64,000 bases of DNA, from assembly GCF_015350805.1 (NCBI RefSeq), contig NZ_JADKSG010000002.1, positions 1,513,886 to 1,577,885 on the forward strand, given 5' to 3'. The notes beneath the pieces are model-generated. The model searched no databases. It was not told the origin of the DNA and saw nothing but the letters and a program-made list of their open reading frames with translations. Of the stretch, positions 16,677 to 25,445 are shown piece by piece. How positions within the stretch are numbered: position 1 is the stretch's first letter; every line of letters begins with the position of its first letter. The DNA is from Herbiconiux sp. VKM Ac-1786. GTDB lineage: Bacteria > Actinomycetota > Actinomycetes > Actinomycetales > Microbacteriaceae. The position numbers were made by a program, and so were the translations under genes.

Positions 16677-17739
16677 CCTGTACCCCCTCCTCGAGTGCGT
16701 CGTCGGGCATGATCGTCTCGGGATCGTCGACCGTGAGGTAGAGCGGGCGTCCCATCGACACGTTCAGGCCCACGCCGATGTACTCGGCGATCACCCCGAG
16801 CGCGAACAGGATGGCGCCCGAGCACAGCAGCACGGCCACCATCAACGAGGCCCAGCCCGCCGTCTCGGGGTTCGAGCCCACCTGCGGGGCGATGATCACG
16901 TAAAGGGCGACGGCGATGCCGAGCAGCGCGATGATGCCGCCCAGCACGCTGACGGCCCGGAGGCCGGCGGTGCCGCTGGTGAGCACCATGCGCCAGAAGT
17001 AGGCGAAGAGGGCGGGCAGCGAGTAGCCCGAGACGCGTCCGTCGGCCGTGCGCAGCCGGGTGGGGCAGGTCGCGACGCGGTTCGTCACCCAGGACAGGGC
17101 GACGTCGAGGTAGACGCCGGTCGCCGCGAACGAGGCGAGTTTTCTGCCCATGTCGCCGCGCACGAGGCGGAAGCTCTGGAACTGGCTGGCGTCGGGGAGG
17201 TGAAAGGCGGTGCCGAGCATCCGCTTCGACGACTTCGAGGCCGCGGCACGGAAGAAGCCGTGCGGGCGCTCGTTCGTGAAGCGCGCGTAGACGACGCCGG
17301 CCCGCTCGCGGATGGCCGTGTCGAGGAAGGCGCCGAGGTCGGCGGGGTCGTGCTGGCCGTCCTCGTCGAGGGTGACGATCCAGCGGCCGGTCGACTTCGC
17401 CATGCCGGCGATCGTCGCCGCGTGCTGGCCGAAGTTGCGGCTGAGCCAGATGATGCTGACGAAGGGGAGCTGCTCGGCGAGGGTGCGCATCACGGCGTCC
17501 GACTGGTCGGGCCCGTTGTCGTGCACCAGGATGACCTCGGCGATGCGGTAGGCGTGGCCGTCGGGGGTGATCGCGCCGTGCGTGTAGGGCACGAGCTCGC
17601 CGACCATCGCCGCGAGGGTGCGCTCGCCCTGGTAGACCGGCACGACGACCGACATCGTGTAGACGGGCTCGCCGGCGCGGGACGGATCGGCGCGGGACTG
17701 ATCGCCGGGGCGGGACGGGACGGGGTCGACGGGGGTCAT
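16666..17739 (-). CDS. Polyprenyl-phosphate GT2 glycosyltransferase with two C-terminal TM spans, 357 aa
   Basis: GT2 of the ArnC/GtrB/DPM1-like type. Catalytic domain: MSVVVPVYQGERTLAAMV, HDNGPDQSDAVM, VTLDEDGQHDPADLG (metal/donor site near 135) and RLVRGDMGRKLASF. Two hydrophobic C-terminal spans follow (VSVLGGIIALLGIAVALYVI and LMVAVLLCSGAILFALGVIA), as in enzymes that load a sugar onto undecaprenyl phosphate. The start overlaps the preceding stop by 4 nt (ATGA). With GtrA and the large polytopic protein in the same operon it completes a three-component scheme: charge the lipid, flip it, and transfer the sugar outside. Confidence 0.88.
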   Translation of the reverse strand: MTPVDPVPSRPGDQSRADPSRAGEPVYTMSVVVPVYQGERTLAAMVGELVPYTHGAITPDGHAYRIAEVILVHDNGPDQSDAVMRTLAEQLPFVSIIWLSRNFGQHAATIAGMAKSTGRWIVTLDEDGQHDPADLGAFLDTAIRERAGVVYARFTNERPHGFFRAAASKSSKRMLGTAFHLPDASQFQSFRLVRGDMGRKLASFAATGVYLDVALSWVTNRVATCPTRLRTADGRVSGYSLPALFAYFWRMVLTSGTAGLRAVSVLGGIIALLGIAVALYVIIAPQVGSNPETAGWASLMVAVLLCSGAILFALGVIAEYIGVGLNVSMGRPLYLTVDDPETIMPDDALEEGVQDAR

Positions 17740-19577
17740 CGCTGCGGGAGCTCCAGGAACGTGAATCGACCGTCGGGTGAGTCGAAGGTGGTGGTGGGCC
17801 CGACGACCGCCGTGATCTGGTCGACGACCGTAGAACCAGAGTCAGTGTAAGCCGCCCGGTCGAGCACGAAGCCGCACGCGCCGAGACCCTCGACCGCGTC
17901 GACCAGCTCGGGGGCCGGCAGCGAGGCGAGCGCGCCGACCTCGTCGATGGGCGCGCGGCCCTTGATGCCGCCCGCCGACCAGCGCAGCGTCTCGGAGTGC
18001 AGGAACGGGCGCAGCTCGTCGGAGTCGGTCGCACCGTTCACGGGCGGCGACTCGGGGAAGGCGATGTAGGGCAGCTGGTAGATCAGGCACTCGGGCGCCA
18101 CGTCGGCCTCGACCTGCTCGGTGAAGGTCTCGTCGGAGTCGTAGGCGGCCACGGTGGCGGCGCGGGCCTCCGCGTCGATCGGCGGGATCTGGTCCCAGAC
18201 CGCGAGCAGCACGAGCAGCACCGCGAGGGGGACGGCGAAGGCCGTGAGGCGAGGGCTGCCCGTGCGGGTCGTGCCGCGCATCCGCCCCGCCACCCGGCGG
18301 ACGAGACCGTCGAGCAGCAGCCCCACCGCGGCGAGCGCCAGCAGCGCGATCAGGATGGCGATGCGGTTCCAGGAGCGGATCGGGAAGTCGACGAAGGAGA
18401 GCAGCGTCGAGAGCCCGCCGACCGTGCCGAACAGGAAGGCGACGAGCGCGAGCCCGGCGAGCACGGCGAGGGTGCGGGTCGACTCCCCCGGGCCGCGCCA
18501 GCCCGTGCGGCCCGCCGAGAGCAGGAAATGCACCGCCACGACGACGAGCGCCACGAAGCCCGCGGCGGCGATCAGGCCGAGGGCCGGCTCCTCGGAGGGC
18601 AGCGGGTAGTAGGTGTCGTAGAGCTGACGCAGCGTGGCGAACGGGCCGAAGCGGTGGCCGGGCACGGGCAGCAGCAGCGACGAGAGCTTGAACGAGTAGA
18701 GCTCGGCCTCGGGCGGGCTGCGCACGAGCACGGCCTCGTTCACGCCGTTGGCGAGCCGGTACAGGATGCTCGGCGTCAGGTTCACGAGCATGACGCCGGC
18801 GATCAGCAGTCCGGCCGCAGCGGCCCCGAAGAAGCGCCGCCAGGCGCGGCTGCGCCAGAGGGCGCTGAGGCCGGCGACCGCGAGCACGAGGGCGACGAAC
18901 ACGGAGTAGTAGCTCGAGGCGGTGCCGAGGAGGGCCACCGTGCCGGCGGTGGCGGCGTTGCGGCCGGTGACCGGCCGGAGCCAGCGCCGCTCGGGGGTGC
19001 CGTCGGCCCGCTCCGTCGGGCGGAGGGCCCAGAGCGGCCGCCCGGTCGCGACGAGATAGATCAGCCCGACGGCCAGCGGCACCACGAAGTAGGCGGCGAG
19101 GAAGAGGTGCCCCTCGCCCTTGATGAAGTGGTACGGCGCCAGCGAGTAGACCACGCCGAGCGCGACGGCCAGCGGTGTGCCGACGCCCACCAGCCGGAGG
19201 AACCAGAGCGCCGTGATCGCCGCCAGCGGGAAGCCGATGACGAAGTAGACGTTCATCGCCACCCCGAAGTCGGAGGTGAACAGCCTCAGCACGTCGGCGG
19301 CGATGAAGTGCAGGTTGTCGGCCTGCGGGTAGTCGCTGTAGAACTGCCCGTACGGGGCGCCGAGGTCGGGCTGGTGGGTGAACCAGCCGGTCTCGATGAT
19401 CGTCTTGAAGTGCGAGGCCACGGCGAGCGCGTCGCCGGAGTAGTAGAAGGGCACGCGCCAGTCGACGCCCCAGAGGTTCAGGCCGAACCAGACGGCCACG
19501 AGCGACACGACGGCGGCGACGCCGTACGGCAGCAGACGGCGGCCGGCTCGGCTCAGGGCACTCGTCACGCCGCTCAC
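17736..19577 (-). CDS. Polytopic membrane protein, probable GT-C type glycosyltransferase, 613 aa
   Basis: About ten or more hydrophobic spans in the first ~480 residues (for example LLPYGVAAVVSLVAVWFGL, AAYFVVPLAVGLIYLV, LIAAAGFVALVVVAVHFLLS), then an extracytoplasmic C-terminal domain. Between spans 1 and 2 there is a long loop (DLGAPYGQFYSDYPQADNLHF) rich in acidic and aromatic residues, where GT-C enzymes carry their catalytic Asp. GTG at 19577 overlaps the upstream stop (GTGA); a second in-frame GTG is at 19568. Role inferred from architecture and neighbours: transfer of a sugar from a polyprenyl carrier onto the exported glycan. Confidence 0.75.
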   Translation of the reverse strand: MSGVTSALSRAGRRLLPYGVAAVVSLVAVWFGLNLWGVDWRVPFYYSGDALAVASHFKTIIETGWFTHQPDLGAPYGQFYSDYPQADNLHFIAADVLRLFTSDFGVAMNVYFVIGFPLAAITALWFLRLVGVGTPLAVALGVVYSLAPYHFIKGEGHLFLAAYFVVPLAVGLIYLVATGRPLWALRPTERADGTPERRWLRPVTGRNAATAGTVALLGTASSYYSVFVALVLAVAGLSALWRSRAWRRFFGAAAAGLLIAGVMLVNLTPSILYRLANGVNEAVLVRSPPEAELYSFKLSSLLLPVPGHRFGPFATLRQLYDTYYPLPSEEPALGLIAAAGFVALVVVAVHFLLSAGRTGWRGPGESTRTLAVLAGLALVAFLFGTVGGLSTLLSFVDFPIRSWNRIAILIALLALAAVGLLLDGLVRRVAGRMRGTTRTGSPRLTAFAVPLAVLLVLLAVWDQIPPIDAEARAATVAAYDSDETFTEQVEADVAPECLIYQLPYIAFPESPPVNGATDSDELRPFLHSETLRWSAGGIKGRAPIDEVGALASLPAPELVDAVEGLGACGFVLDRAAYTDSGSTVVDQITAVVGPTTTFDSPDGRFTFLELPQR

Positions 19578-20413
19578 CGGGCCGCTCGCATGCGGCGGGC
19601 GTTCAGCGCGTAGTAGCCGCGGCGGGCCAGCGCCATCAGCTCGGCACGGCGGTCGCCGAGGCGCACGTCGGCGGCGCTGATCACGTCGGGCGCCTGCTCG
19701 CGGCACCACGCGTGGTAGGCCTTGGCCTGGGTCGACTGCTCGTCGACGAGGGCGACGCTCCACTGGGTGTCGTTGACCCGGAACACGGCGAGCGGCCGGT
19801 CGACGGGCAGGTAGTCGCCGCGCAGCAGCACCTTCGAGTAGCTCGTCTGGTCGATCAGGTAGGGGAAGCGGGCGTCCCAGCCGCCGGCCGCCTCGAGCTC
19901 GGCGCGGCGCATCGTCACGCAACCCGGCTCGCCGAACACGTTCGTGCCCTTCCGCACCGTCTGGCGGATGGCCTCGACGCCCGGCTGCACCGCGCGCCGC
20001 ACGCCCTGCAGGCCGCGGTTGCGGATCGTCACTTTCCCTCGCGCGTCGACGATGTCGCGCGGGCTCGACACGAGCACGACCGACGGATGCGCGTCCAGGG
20101 CCTCAGAGTGCGCCTCGAGGGCGCCGGGGTACAGAAGGTCGTCGCCCGGCAGGAGCTTCAGGTACTCACCGCTCGCCGCCTCGGAGACCCGGCGCCAGTT
20201 GGCCTCCGCGCCTCCCCCGGCGGGGGTCGAGAGGATCGTGAGCCGAGCATCCGCTTCGAAGGCCCGCACCGCCTCGAGGGTGCCGTCGGTCGAGGAGTGG
20301 TCGGCGACGATGAGCTCGAAGTCGTCGTGGCGCTGAGCCAGCACGGAGCCGACCGCCTCGGCGATGTAGGCGGCGTTGTCGAAGGCCGGGATGACGACGG
20401 AGAGCTTGGGCAT
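19574..20413 (-). CDS. GT2 family glycosyltransferase, 279 aa
   Basis: Compact GT-A enzyme: KLSVVIPAFDNAAYIAEAV, ELIVADHSSTDGTLEAV, YLKLLPGDDLLYPGAL (donor site near 95), and GCVTMRRAELEAAGGWDARFPYLID. These are GT2 hallmarks; the short C-terminus lacks membrane spans. ATG overlaps the stop of the GtrA-like gene by one base (TGATG), and its stop overlaps the GT-C gene's GTG, so translation is likely coupled through the operon. Its sugar is unknown; it could add a residue to the lipid-linked intermediate before flipping. Confidence 0.85.
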   Translation of the reverse strand: MPKLSVVIPAFDNAAYIAEAVGSVLAQRHDDFELIVADHSSTDGTLEAVRAFEADARLTILSTPAGGGAEANWRRVSEAASGEYLKLLPGDDLLYPGALEAHSEALDAHPSVVLVSSPRDIVDARGKVTIRNRGLQGVRRAVQPGVEAIRQTVRKGTNVFGEPGCVTMRRAELEAAGGWDARFPYLIDQTSYSKVLLRGDYLPVDRPLAVFRVNDTQWSVALVDEQSTQAKAYHAWCREQAPDVISAADVRLGDRRAELMALARRGYYALNARRMRAAR

Positions 20414-20922
20414 CAGCGGGGCTCGGTCGTGTCGGTGCCGATATGCAGCTCGGTGGCGGCCTCGGCCTCGGCGGCCCCGCGGCGGAACGAGAAGCCCTTG
20501 TGCCCGAACCAGCTGATGGCGGTGGTGACCACGAGGATCGACAGCTGCGCGAGGATGCGGTTCCAGCCGAAGCCGACGAGCACCGGCAGGATGACCGCGT
20601 TGATCGCGATGGCCACGAGGTAGACGCTCTCGAAGCGGGCGAGGTCGCGCCAGACGTGACCGCGCACCTTGAACACGAAGCGGCGGTACATCACGAACGC
20701 GAACAGCACCCCGAGCACGTGCGCGCAGGCGAGGGTGCCGAGCGAGCCGACGGTCTCGTTGACGGCCTCGTCGAGCCAGGCGCCGACCGTGAGGTCGAAG
20801 GCGATGAAGAACAGGAAGCCGACGCCGGTGTTGGTGGCGCCGACGAGGAGGAAGGCGATGCGCTGATCGCGGATCAGCCGCAGCAGGGGCCCGGGCGCAC
20901 CGGCCTGCTGAGGATCATTCAC
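20413..20922 (-). CDS. GtrA-like flippase family protein, 169 aa
   Basis: Small membrane protein with four hydrophobic segments: IAFLLVGATNTGVGFLFFIAF, LACAHVLGVLFAFVMYRRFVF, SVYLVAIAINAVILPVLVGF and ILVVTTAISWFGHKGFSF. The FVMYRRFVFK and WFGHKGFSFRR ends are hallmarks of the GtrA family (PF04138), thought to flip polyprenyl-phosphate-linked sugars. GTG at 20920-20922 gives the normal length; the frame is open far upstream but without the family's sequence. It is the first gene of the seven-gene minus operon and has a -10-like TAGAGT 7 nt from the start codon. Confidence 0.88.
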   Translation of the reverse strand: MNDPQQAGAPGPLLRLIRDQRIAFLLVGATNTGVGFLFFIAFDLTVGAWLDEAVNETVGSLGTLACAHVLGVLFAFVMYRRFVFKVRGHVWRDLARFESVYLVAIAINAVILPVLVGFGWNRILAQLSILVVTTAISWFGHKGFSFRRGAAEAEAATELHIGTDTTEPR

Positions 20923-20929
20923 GCAGGCC

Positions 20930-20935
20930 ACTCTA
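20930..20935 (-). promoter_or_regulatory. -10-like hexamer of the GtrA-rmlA operon
   Basis: TAGAGT on the minus strand, 7 nt before GTG. Predicts a leaderless operon mRNA. It is 120 bp from the divergent rmlB start. Confidence 0.42.
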
Positions 20936-21002
20936 GAGGCCCGAGCCGTCAGGAAGCCGAGCGACACCCGCCCCACTCCGGGGGCGGCTCCCGGCCCTCC
21001 CG

Positions 21003-21008
21003 TACAAT
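21003..21008 (+). promoter_or_regulatory. Candidate -10 of rmlB-rmlD-GT4 operon
   Basis: TACAAT in an otherwise very GC-rich stretch. A start near 21015 leaves a ~28-nt leader with GAGGAG at 21026-21031, so unlike most genes here this one has a Shine-Dalgarno site. Confidence 0.5.
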
Positions 21009-21042
21009 CGGGAACGACCACATCTGAGGAGACCTCCCCACC

Positions 21043-22029
21043 ATGAAGATTCTTGTCACCGGCGGAGCCGGATTCATCGGCTCCAACTTCGTCCGACGCA
21101 CGCTCGAAGACGCCTACCCGGGCCTCGAAGGCGCCGAGGTCGTCGTGCTCGACGCCCTGACCTACTCGGGCAACCTCGACAACCTGCTGCCGGTGAAGGA
21201 CAGCCCGCGGCTCACCTTCGTGAACGGCGACATCCGCAACGGCCAGCTGCTCGACGACCTGTTCCCCGGGCTCGACGCGGTCGTGCACTTCGCCGCCGAG
21301 TCGCACGTCGACCGCTCGGTGCGCGACGCCTCGATCTTCGTCGAGACCAACGTGCTCGGCACCCAGCAGCTGCTCGACGCCGCGCTCCGCAACAACCTCC
21401 CCCGCTTCGTGCACGTCTCCACCGACGAGGTCTACGGCTCGATCGCCGAGGGCTCGTGGGCCGAAGACCGCCCGCTCGAGCCGAACTCGCCCTACTCGGC
21501 CTCGAAGGCCGGCAGCGACCTGCTCGCCCGCTCGTACCACCGCACGCACGGCATGAACATCTCGATCACGCGCTGCTCGAACAACTACGGGCCGTACCAC
21601 TTCCCCGAGAAGGTCATCCCGCTGTTCGTCACCAACCTGATCGACGACAAGCACGTGCCGCTGTATGGCGAGGGCAACAACATCCGGGACTGGCTGCACG
21701 TCGACGACCACACCCGCGGCATCGCGATGGTGCTCGTGAACGGCCGCGCCGGCGAGATCTACAACATCGGCGGCGGCACCGAGCTGACCAACAAGGAGCT
21801 CACGCAGCTGCTGCTCGACGCGACCGGCAAGGACTGGTCGTACGTCGACCGCGTCGCCGACCGCCTCGGCCACGACCTGCGCTACTCGGTCGACATCTCC
21901 AAGATCCGCGACGAGCTGGGCTACGAGCCGCAGGTGCCGTTCGAGCAGGGCCTGGCCGACGTGGTGCAGTGGTACCGCGACAACCGGCAGTGGTGGGAGC
22001 CCCTCAAGGCCCGCGCGGCCCTGAGCTGA
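21043..22029 (+). CDS. rmlB: dTDP-glucose 4,6-dehydratase (RmlB), 328 aa
   Basis: Extended short-chain dehydrogenase fold. The NAD motif GGAGFIGSNFVR opens the protein. Catalytic elements are STDEVYGS (near 127) and YSASKAG (Tyr-x-x-x-Lys, near 151), with RCSNNYGPYHFPEK typical of RmlB. It converts dTDP-glucose to dTDP-4-keto-6-deoxyglucose, the shared precursor of rhamnose and of the WecE-type amino sugar. ATG with GAGGAG 11 nt upstream. First gene of a plus-strand operon with rmlD and a GT4 gene, divergent from the operon that contains rmlA and rmlC. Confidence 0.96.
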   Translation: MKILVTGGAGFIGSNFVRRTLEDAYPGLEGAEVVVLDALTYSGNLDNLLPVKDSPRLTFVNGDIRNGQLLDDLFPGLDAVVHFAAESHVDRSVRDASIFVETNVLGTQQLLDAALRNNLPRFVHVSTDEVYGSIAEGSWAEDRPLEPNSPYSASKAGSDLLARSYHRTHGMNISITRCSNNYGPYHFPEKVIPLFVTNLIDDKHVPLYGEGNNIRDWLHVDDHTRGIAMVLVNGRAGEIYNIGGGTELTNKELTQLLLDATGKDWSYVDRVADRLGHDLRYSVDISKIRDELGYEPQVPFEQGLADVVQWYRDNRQWWEPLKARAALS

Positions 22030-22043
22030 GCGTCGCGCATCCG

Positions 22044-22895
22044 ATGACTCGCTATCTCATCACCGGGGCGGCCGGGATGCTCGGCCGCGACCTGCAGGAG
22101 GCCCTCGCGGGCCGCGACGTCGTGGCGCTCACCCGTGCCGAGCTCGACATCACCGACCCCTCGGCCGTGGCCGCCGCGGTCGCGGGCGTCGACGTCGTGT
22201 TCAACTGCGCCGCCTACACCGCGGTCGACGCGGCCGAGACCGACGAGGAGGCCGCTCGGCTGGTGAACGCCGTCGGGCCCGCCACGCTCGCCTCGGCCAC
22301 CCGGGCCACGGGCGCGAAGCTCGTGCAGATCTCGACCGACTACGTCTTCCAGGGCGACGCCACGTCGCCCTACGCCGAAGACGAGCCGCGCGACCCGCTG
22401 AACGCCTACGGCCGCACCAAGGCCGGCGGCGAGGAGGCGGTGCTCACGGGCAACCCCACCGGCGGCTACGTGGTGCGCACCGCCTGGCTGTACGGCCGGC
22501 ACGGGGCGAACTTCCCGGCGACGATGCTCCGGCTCGGCCGCGAACGCGACAGCGTCTCGGTCGTGCACGACCAGGTCGGGCAGCCCACCTGGACCGCCGA
22601 CCTGGCGCGCCAGCTGGTGCTCCTGGCCGACTCGGATGCTCCCGCCGGCGTCTACCACGGCACCAACTCCGGGCAGGGTTCGTGGTTCGACTTCGCCCAG
22701 GCGACCTTTCAGGAAGCCGGACTCGACCCTGATAAGGTCAAGCCCACGGACAGCTCGCAGTTTGTTCGTCCCGCCCCGCGTCCCGCGTACTCCGTGCTCG
22801 GGCACGACGCGTGGTCCCGAGCGGGATTGGAGCCCATGCGAGACTGGCGCACCGCGTTGCACGAGGCGGTGACCTCGGGGATTTTTGGAGAGTAA
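22044..22895 (+). CDS. rmlD: dTDP-4-dehydrorhamnose reductase (RmlD), 283 aa
   Basis: Last step of dTDP-L-rhamnose synthesis, an NAD(P)H-dependent reduction. The N-terminal ITGAAGMLGRDLQEAL is the dinucleotide site. VFNCAAYTAVDAAETDE, ISTDYVFQGD and YGRTKAGGE (catalytic Tyr/Lys) are diagnostic, as is RTAWLYGRHGANF. ATG at 22044 follows rmlB by 14 nt; its TAA overlaps the following GT4 start (TAATG). Length fits the family. The longer open frame extending upstream through rmlB is a shadow. Confidence 0.95.
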   Translation: MTRYLITGAAGMLGRDLQEALAGRDVVALTRAELDITDPSAVAAAVAGVDVVFNCAAYTAVDAAETDEEAARLVNAVGPATLASATRATGAKLVQISTDYVFQGDATSPYAEDEPRDPLNAYGRTKAGGEEAVLTGNPTGGYVVRTAWLYGRHGANFPATMLRLGRERDSVSVVHDQVGQPTWTADLARQLVLLADSDAPAGVYHGTNSGQGSWFDFAQATFQEAGLDPDKVKPTDSSQFVRPAPRPAYSVLGHDAWSRAGLEPMRDWRTALHEAVTSGIFGE

Positions 22896-24034
22896 TGGCC
22901 ACGCTGCGGGTAGTCGTCGACCAGCTCGTGGCTCCGGTGCCGGGCGGCATCGGCCGGTACACGCTGGAGCTCACCCGGCAGCTGATCGCCACCGCTCCCC
23001 GCGACTGCGACGTCGAGGGCATCGTCTCGGCTGTTCCGCAGGCGACGGCCGATGCTCTTGCCGACCGCTTGCCCGGCTTGGCCGGTCTGCACCGCGCCAC
23101 CCTGCCACGGCGTGAGCTCGCGGCGGCCTGGCAGCACGGCGTCATCGGCTCCTCGGGCTCGGGCATGGTGCATGCCACGAGCCTGATGGCGCCGCTGCGC
23201 AAGCACGACCGCCGTGCCGACGTCGGCACGCAGACGGCCGTCACGATCCACGACGTCGTGCCGTGGACGCATCCCGAGACCCTGACGCCCCGCGGCGTGA
23301 GCTGGCACCGGGCCATGGCCAAGCGGGCGGCGCGATACGCCGACGCGGTCGTCGTTCCGACGCATGCGGTGGCCGAGGAGCTCTCGAAGCACTTCCGCTT
23401 CGGCGACCGCATCCGGGTGATCGGCGGGGCCGTCAGCGACGAGCTGCGGCTGCCCGCGAACCCCGCTTCACGTGCTGTCGAGCTCGATCTGCCGGATGAG
23501 TACCTGCTCGCCGTCGGCACGCTCGAGCCGCGCAAGGGGCTCGCGGCGCTGATCGAGGCGCTCGCGCTGCCGGCCACCGGCTCGCTGCCGCTGCTGATCG
23601 CCGGGCCGTCGGGCTGGGGCGACGTCGACGTGGCCTCCGTCGCCGCGGCGGCCGGGGTCGATCCCGCCCGCGTGCGCGTGCTCGGCTTCCTCAGCGACAC
23701 CGACCTCGCGCTCGTGCTCGAGCGCGCCACCGTCTTCGTCTATCCGAGCCTCGCCGAGGGATTCGGCCTGCCGCTGATCGAGGCGTTCGACTTCGGCACG
23801 CCCGTCATCCACGCCGACGTGCCGGCGCTGCTCGAGGTGGCCGACGGCTCGACGTTCGTCGTCACCCGCACGACCCCTGCGGAGTACCCGGCGCAGCTCG
23901 CGTCCGCCATCGCCGACGTCGTCTCCGACGCGGCGCTGCGCACCCGCCTCTCGATCTCGGGCCTCGACCGCGCCCGCGCCTTCTCCTGGCGCGACTCGGC
24001 CGACAAGGTCTGGCAGCTCCACGCCGACCTGTAA
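22895..24034 (+). CDS. GT4 family glycosyltransferase, 379 aa
   Basis: GT-B fold enzyme: LRVVVDQLVAPVPGGIGRYTLEL (glycine loop) at the N-terminus, TIHDVVPWTHPETL in the acceptor domain, LAVGTLEPRKGLAALIEAL near 210, and VYPSLAEGFGLPLIEAFDFG near 285 with the donor-binding Glu. It resembles mannosyl-/rhamnosyl-transferases. ATG overlaps the rmlD stop (TAATG), indicating coupling; placement after rmlB-rmlD suggests dTDP-rhamnose as donor, by context only. It is convergent with the LCP gene 34 bp downstream; no clear terminator is seen between them. Confidence 0.88.
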   Translation: MATLRVVVDQLVAPVPGGIGRYTLELTRQLIATAPRDCDVEGIVSAVPQATADALADRLPGLAGLHRATLPRRELAAAWQHGVIGSSGSGMVHATSLMAPLRKHDRRADVGTQTAVTIHDVVPWTHPETLTPRGVSWHRAMAKRAARYADAVVVPTHAVAEELSKHFRFGDRIRVIGGAVSDELRLPANPASRAVELDLPDEYLLAVGTLEPRKGLAALIEALALPATGSLPLLIAGPSGWGDVDVASVAAAAGVDPARVRVLGFLSDTDLALVLERATVFVYPSLAEGFGLPLIEAFDFGTPVIHADVPALLEVADGSTFVVTRTTPAEYPAQLASAIADVVSDAALRTRLSISGLDRARAFSWRDSADKVWQLHADL

Positions 24035-24068
24035 CTGACCGCCCCGCCGCGCCGCCGCCCCTGTCGGG

Positions 24069-25445
24069 CTACTGGGCGGCGGTGTCAGAGGCCGTCGAGA
24101 GGACGAGGGCGTCCGCGACCGTCTGGTGGACGACGTCCCAGTCCGGGTCCTCGGGGTCGATCAGGGGCGGAGTCAGGTCGACGCGGTCGATCGGCAGCTC
24201 CTTCGTCTTCATCGCGAGGTCGATGAAGTACGACAGGGTCGACTGCGGAATGTCCGTCTGCACCACCTGGGTGCCCGCCTCCACGATGCCCTGGAACTTC
24301 GTCAGCACGTTCACCGGCTGGAACTGCTGCAGGATCGCCGTCTGCAGCTCGCCCTGCCGCTGCATCCGGTCGTAGTCGCTCGTGGTGTGCCGGGAGCGGG
24401 CGTACCAGAGGGCCGTGTAGCCGTCCATATGCTGCTGGCCCGGCCAGATCCAGCCCTCGACCTCGTTGCCCTCCTCGTCGCCGCCCATGGGCAGCTCCTC
24501 GGTGACGTTGATGTCGACGCCGCCGAGCGCGTCGATGAGGTCGGAGAAGCCCTGCATGTCGATCATCACGTAGTACTGGATCGTGATGCCCAGGGCACCC
24601 TCGATCGCGTCCTTCGTGGCCTCGACGCCGGGGTTCGAGCCCTCGGCCTCGGCGTTCGGGTACAGGTCCTGGTCGAAGGCCTCCACCCGCGGGTAGAGGA
24701 AGCTGATCTGGCAGTCGCTGCCGCAGTCGTAGCTGCCGTCGGGCGCGTACTCGCTGCCTACGAGCGGCGAGTCGGCGACGATCGGCACCTGCTGCAGGTC
24801 GCGCGGCACCCCGATCATGGTCGCCCGGCCCGTGTCGGCCTCGATCGAGACCACGGTCATACTGTCGGGCCGCATGCCGTCGCGGTCGGGCCCGGCGTCG
24901 CCACCGAGCAGCAGGATGTTGTACCGCCCGTCGACCGGAGGCTCGGCCGCGGCCTGCGCCGAGAACACCGAGTTCAGCCCGTCGGCGGCCACGTTCGCGT
25001 ACCAGGCGCCGGCCGCCGCGACCCCGGAGGTCGCGACCAGCAGCAGCACCGAGAACGACGCCAGCCACGGCCGCGCCCGCTCCCCCACCCGCACGAAGCG
25101 CACGAGTCGCAGCGTGTCGAGGGTCAGCACGATCCACAGCACGGCGTACGCGACGAGCACCACCTGCACGAGCAGCAGCGGGATCGGGTTGGTCGCGATC
25201 GAGAAGATGACCTGCGGCCAGATGAGGTAGACCACGACGCCGACCACGGCGATCGCCCAGAGGCTGAGCGTGAAGTACAGCCCGAAGCGCCCCAGCTTGC
25301 GGTTGCCCGCGAGCACCTGCGCCGAGCCCGGGATGAGCACGTTGAGCACCACCAGCCACCACCCGCGGACGGTCATGGCCTTCGGCGAGGTGGTGTCCGG
25401 GTACCGGATCGGGCTGGCGGTCGTGCTGCCTGGCATCGTGGTCAT
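24069..25445 (-). CDS. LytR-CpsA-Psr (LCP) family glycopolymer ligase, 458 aa
   Basis: Envelope phosphotransferase that attaches lipid-linked glycopolymers to peptidoglycan. Four hydrophobic N-terminal segments (WWLVVLNVLIPGSAQVLAG, YFTLSLWAIAVVGVVVYLIW, LVQVVLVAYAVLWIVLTL, LASFSVLLLVATSGVAAAG) precede an outer LCP domain from about residue 195. That domain has LLGGDAGPDRDGMRPDSMTVV, the Arg-rich core IGVPRDLQQVPI, and WYARSRHTTSDYDRMQRQ, all involved in pyrophosphate-lipid binding. ATG at 25443-25445 lies inside a duplicated copy of the purE 3' end. It probably performs the last step for the polymer made upstream. Confidence 0.92.
   Translation of the reverse strand: MTTMPGSTTASPIRYPDTTSPKAMTVRGWWLVVLNVLIPGSAQVLAGNRKLGRFGLYFTLSLWAIAVVGVVVYLIWPQVIFSIATNPIPLLLVQVVLVAYAVLWIVLTLDTLRLVRFVRVGERARPWLASFSVLLLVATSGVAAAGAWYANVAADGLNSVFSAQAAAEPPVDGRYNILLLGGDAGPDRDGMRPDSMTVVSIEADTGRATMIGVPRDLQQVPIVADSPLVGSEYAPDGSYDCGSDCQISFLYPRVEAFDQDLYPNAEAEGSNPGVEATKDAIEGALGITIQYYVMIDMQGFSDLIDALGGVDINVTEELPMGGDEEGNEVEGWIWPGQQHMDGYTALWYARSRHTTSDYDRMQRQGELQTAILQQFQPVNVLTKFQGIVEAGTQVVQTDIPQSTLSYFIDLAMKTKELPIDRVDLTPPLIDPEDPDWDVVHQTVADALVLSTASDTAAQ

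Noticed and set aside
21026..21037. GAGG-AGA-CCTC hairpin over the rmlB ribosome site
   Set aside because: A 4-bp stem with a 3-nt loop is too weak to be a convincing translational switch.
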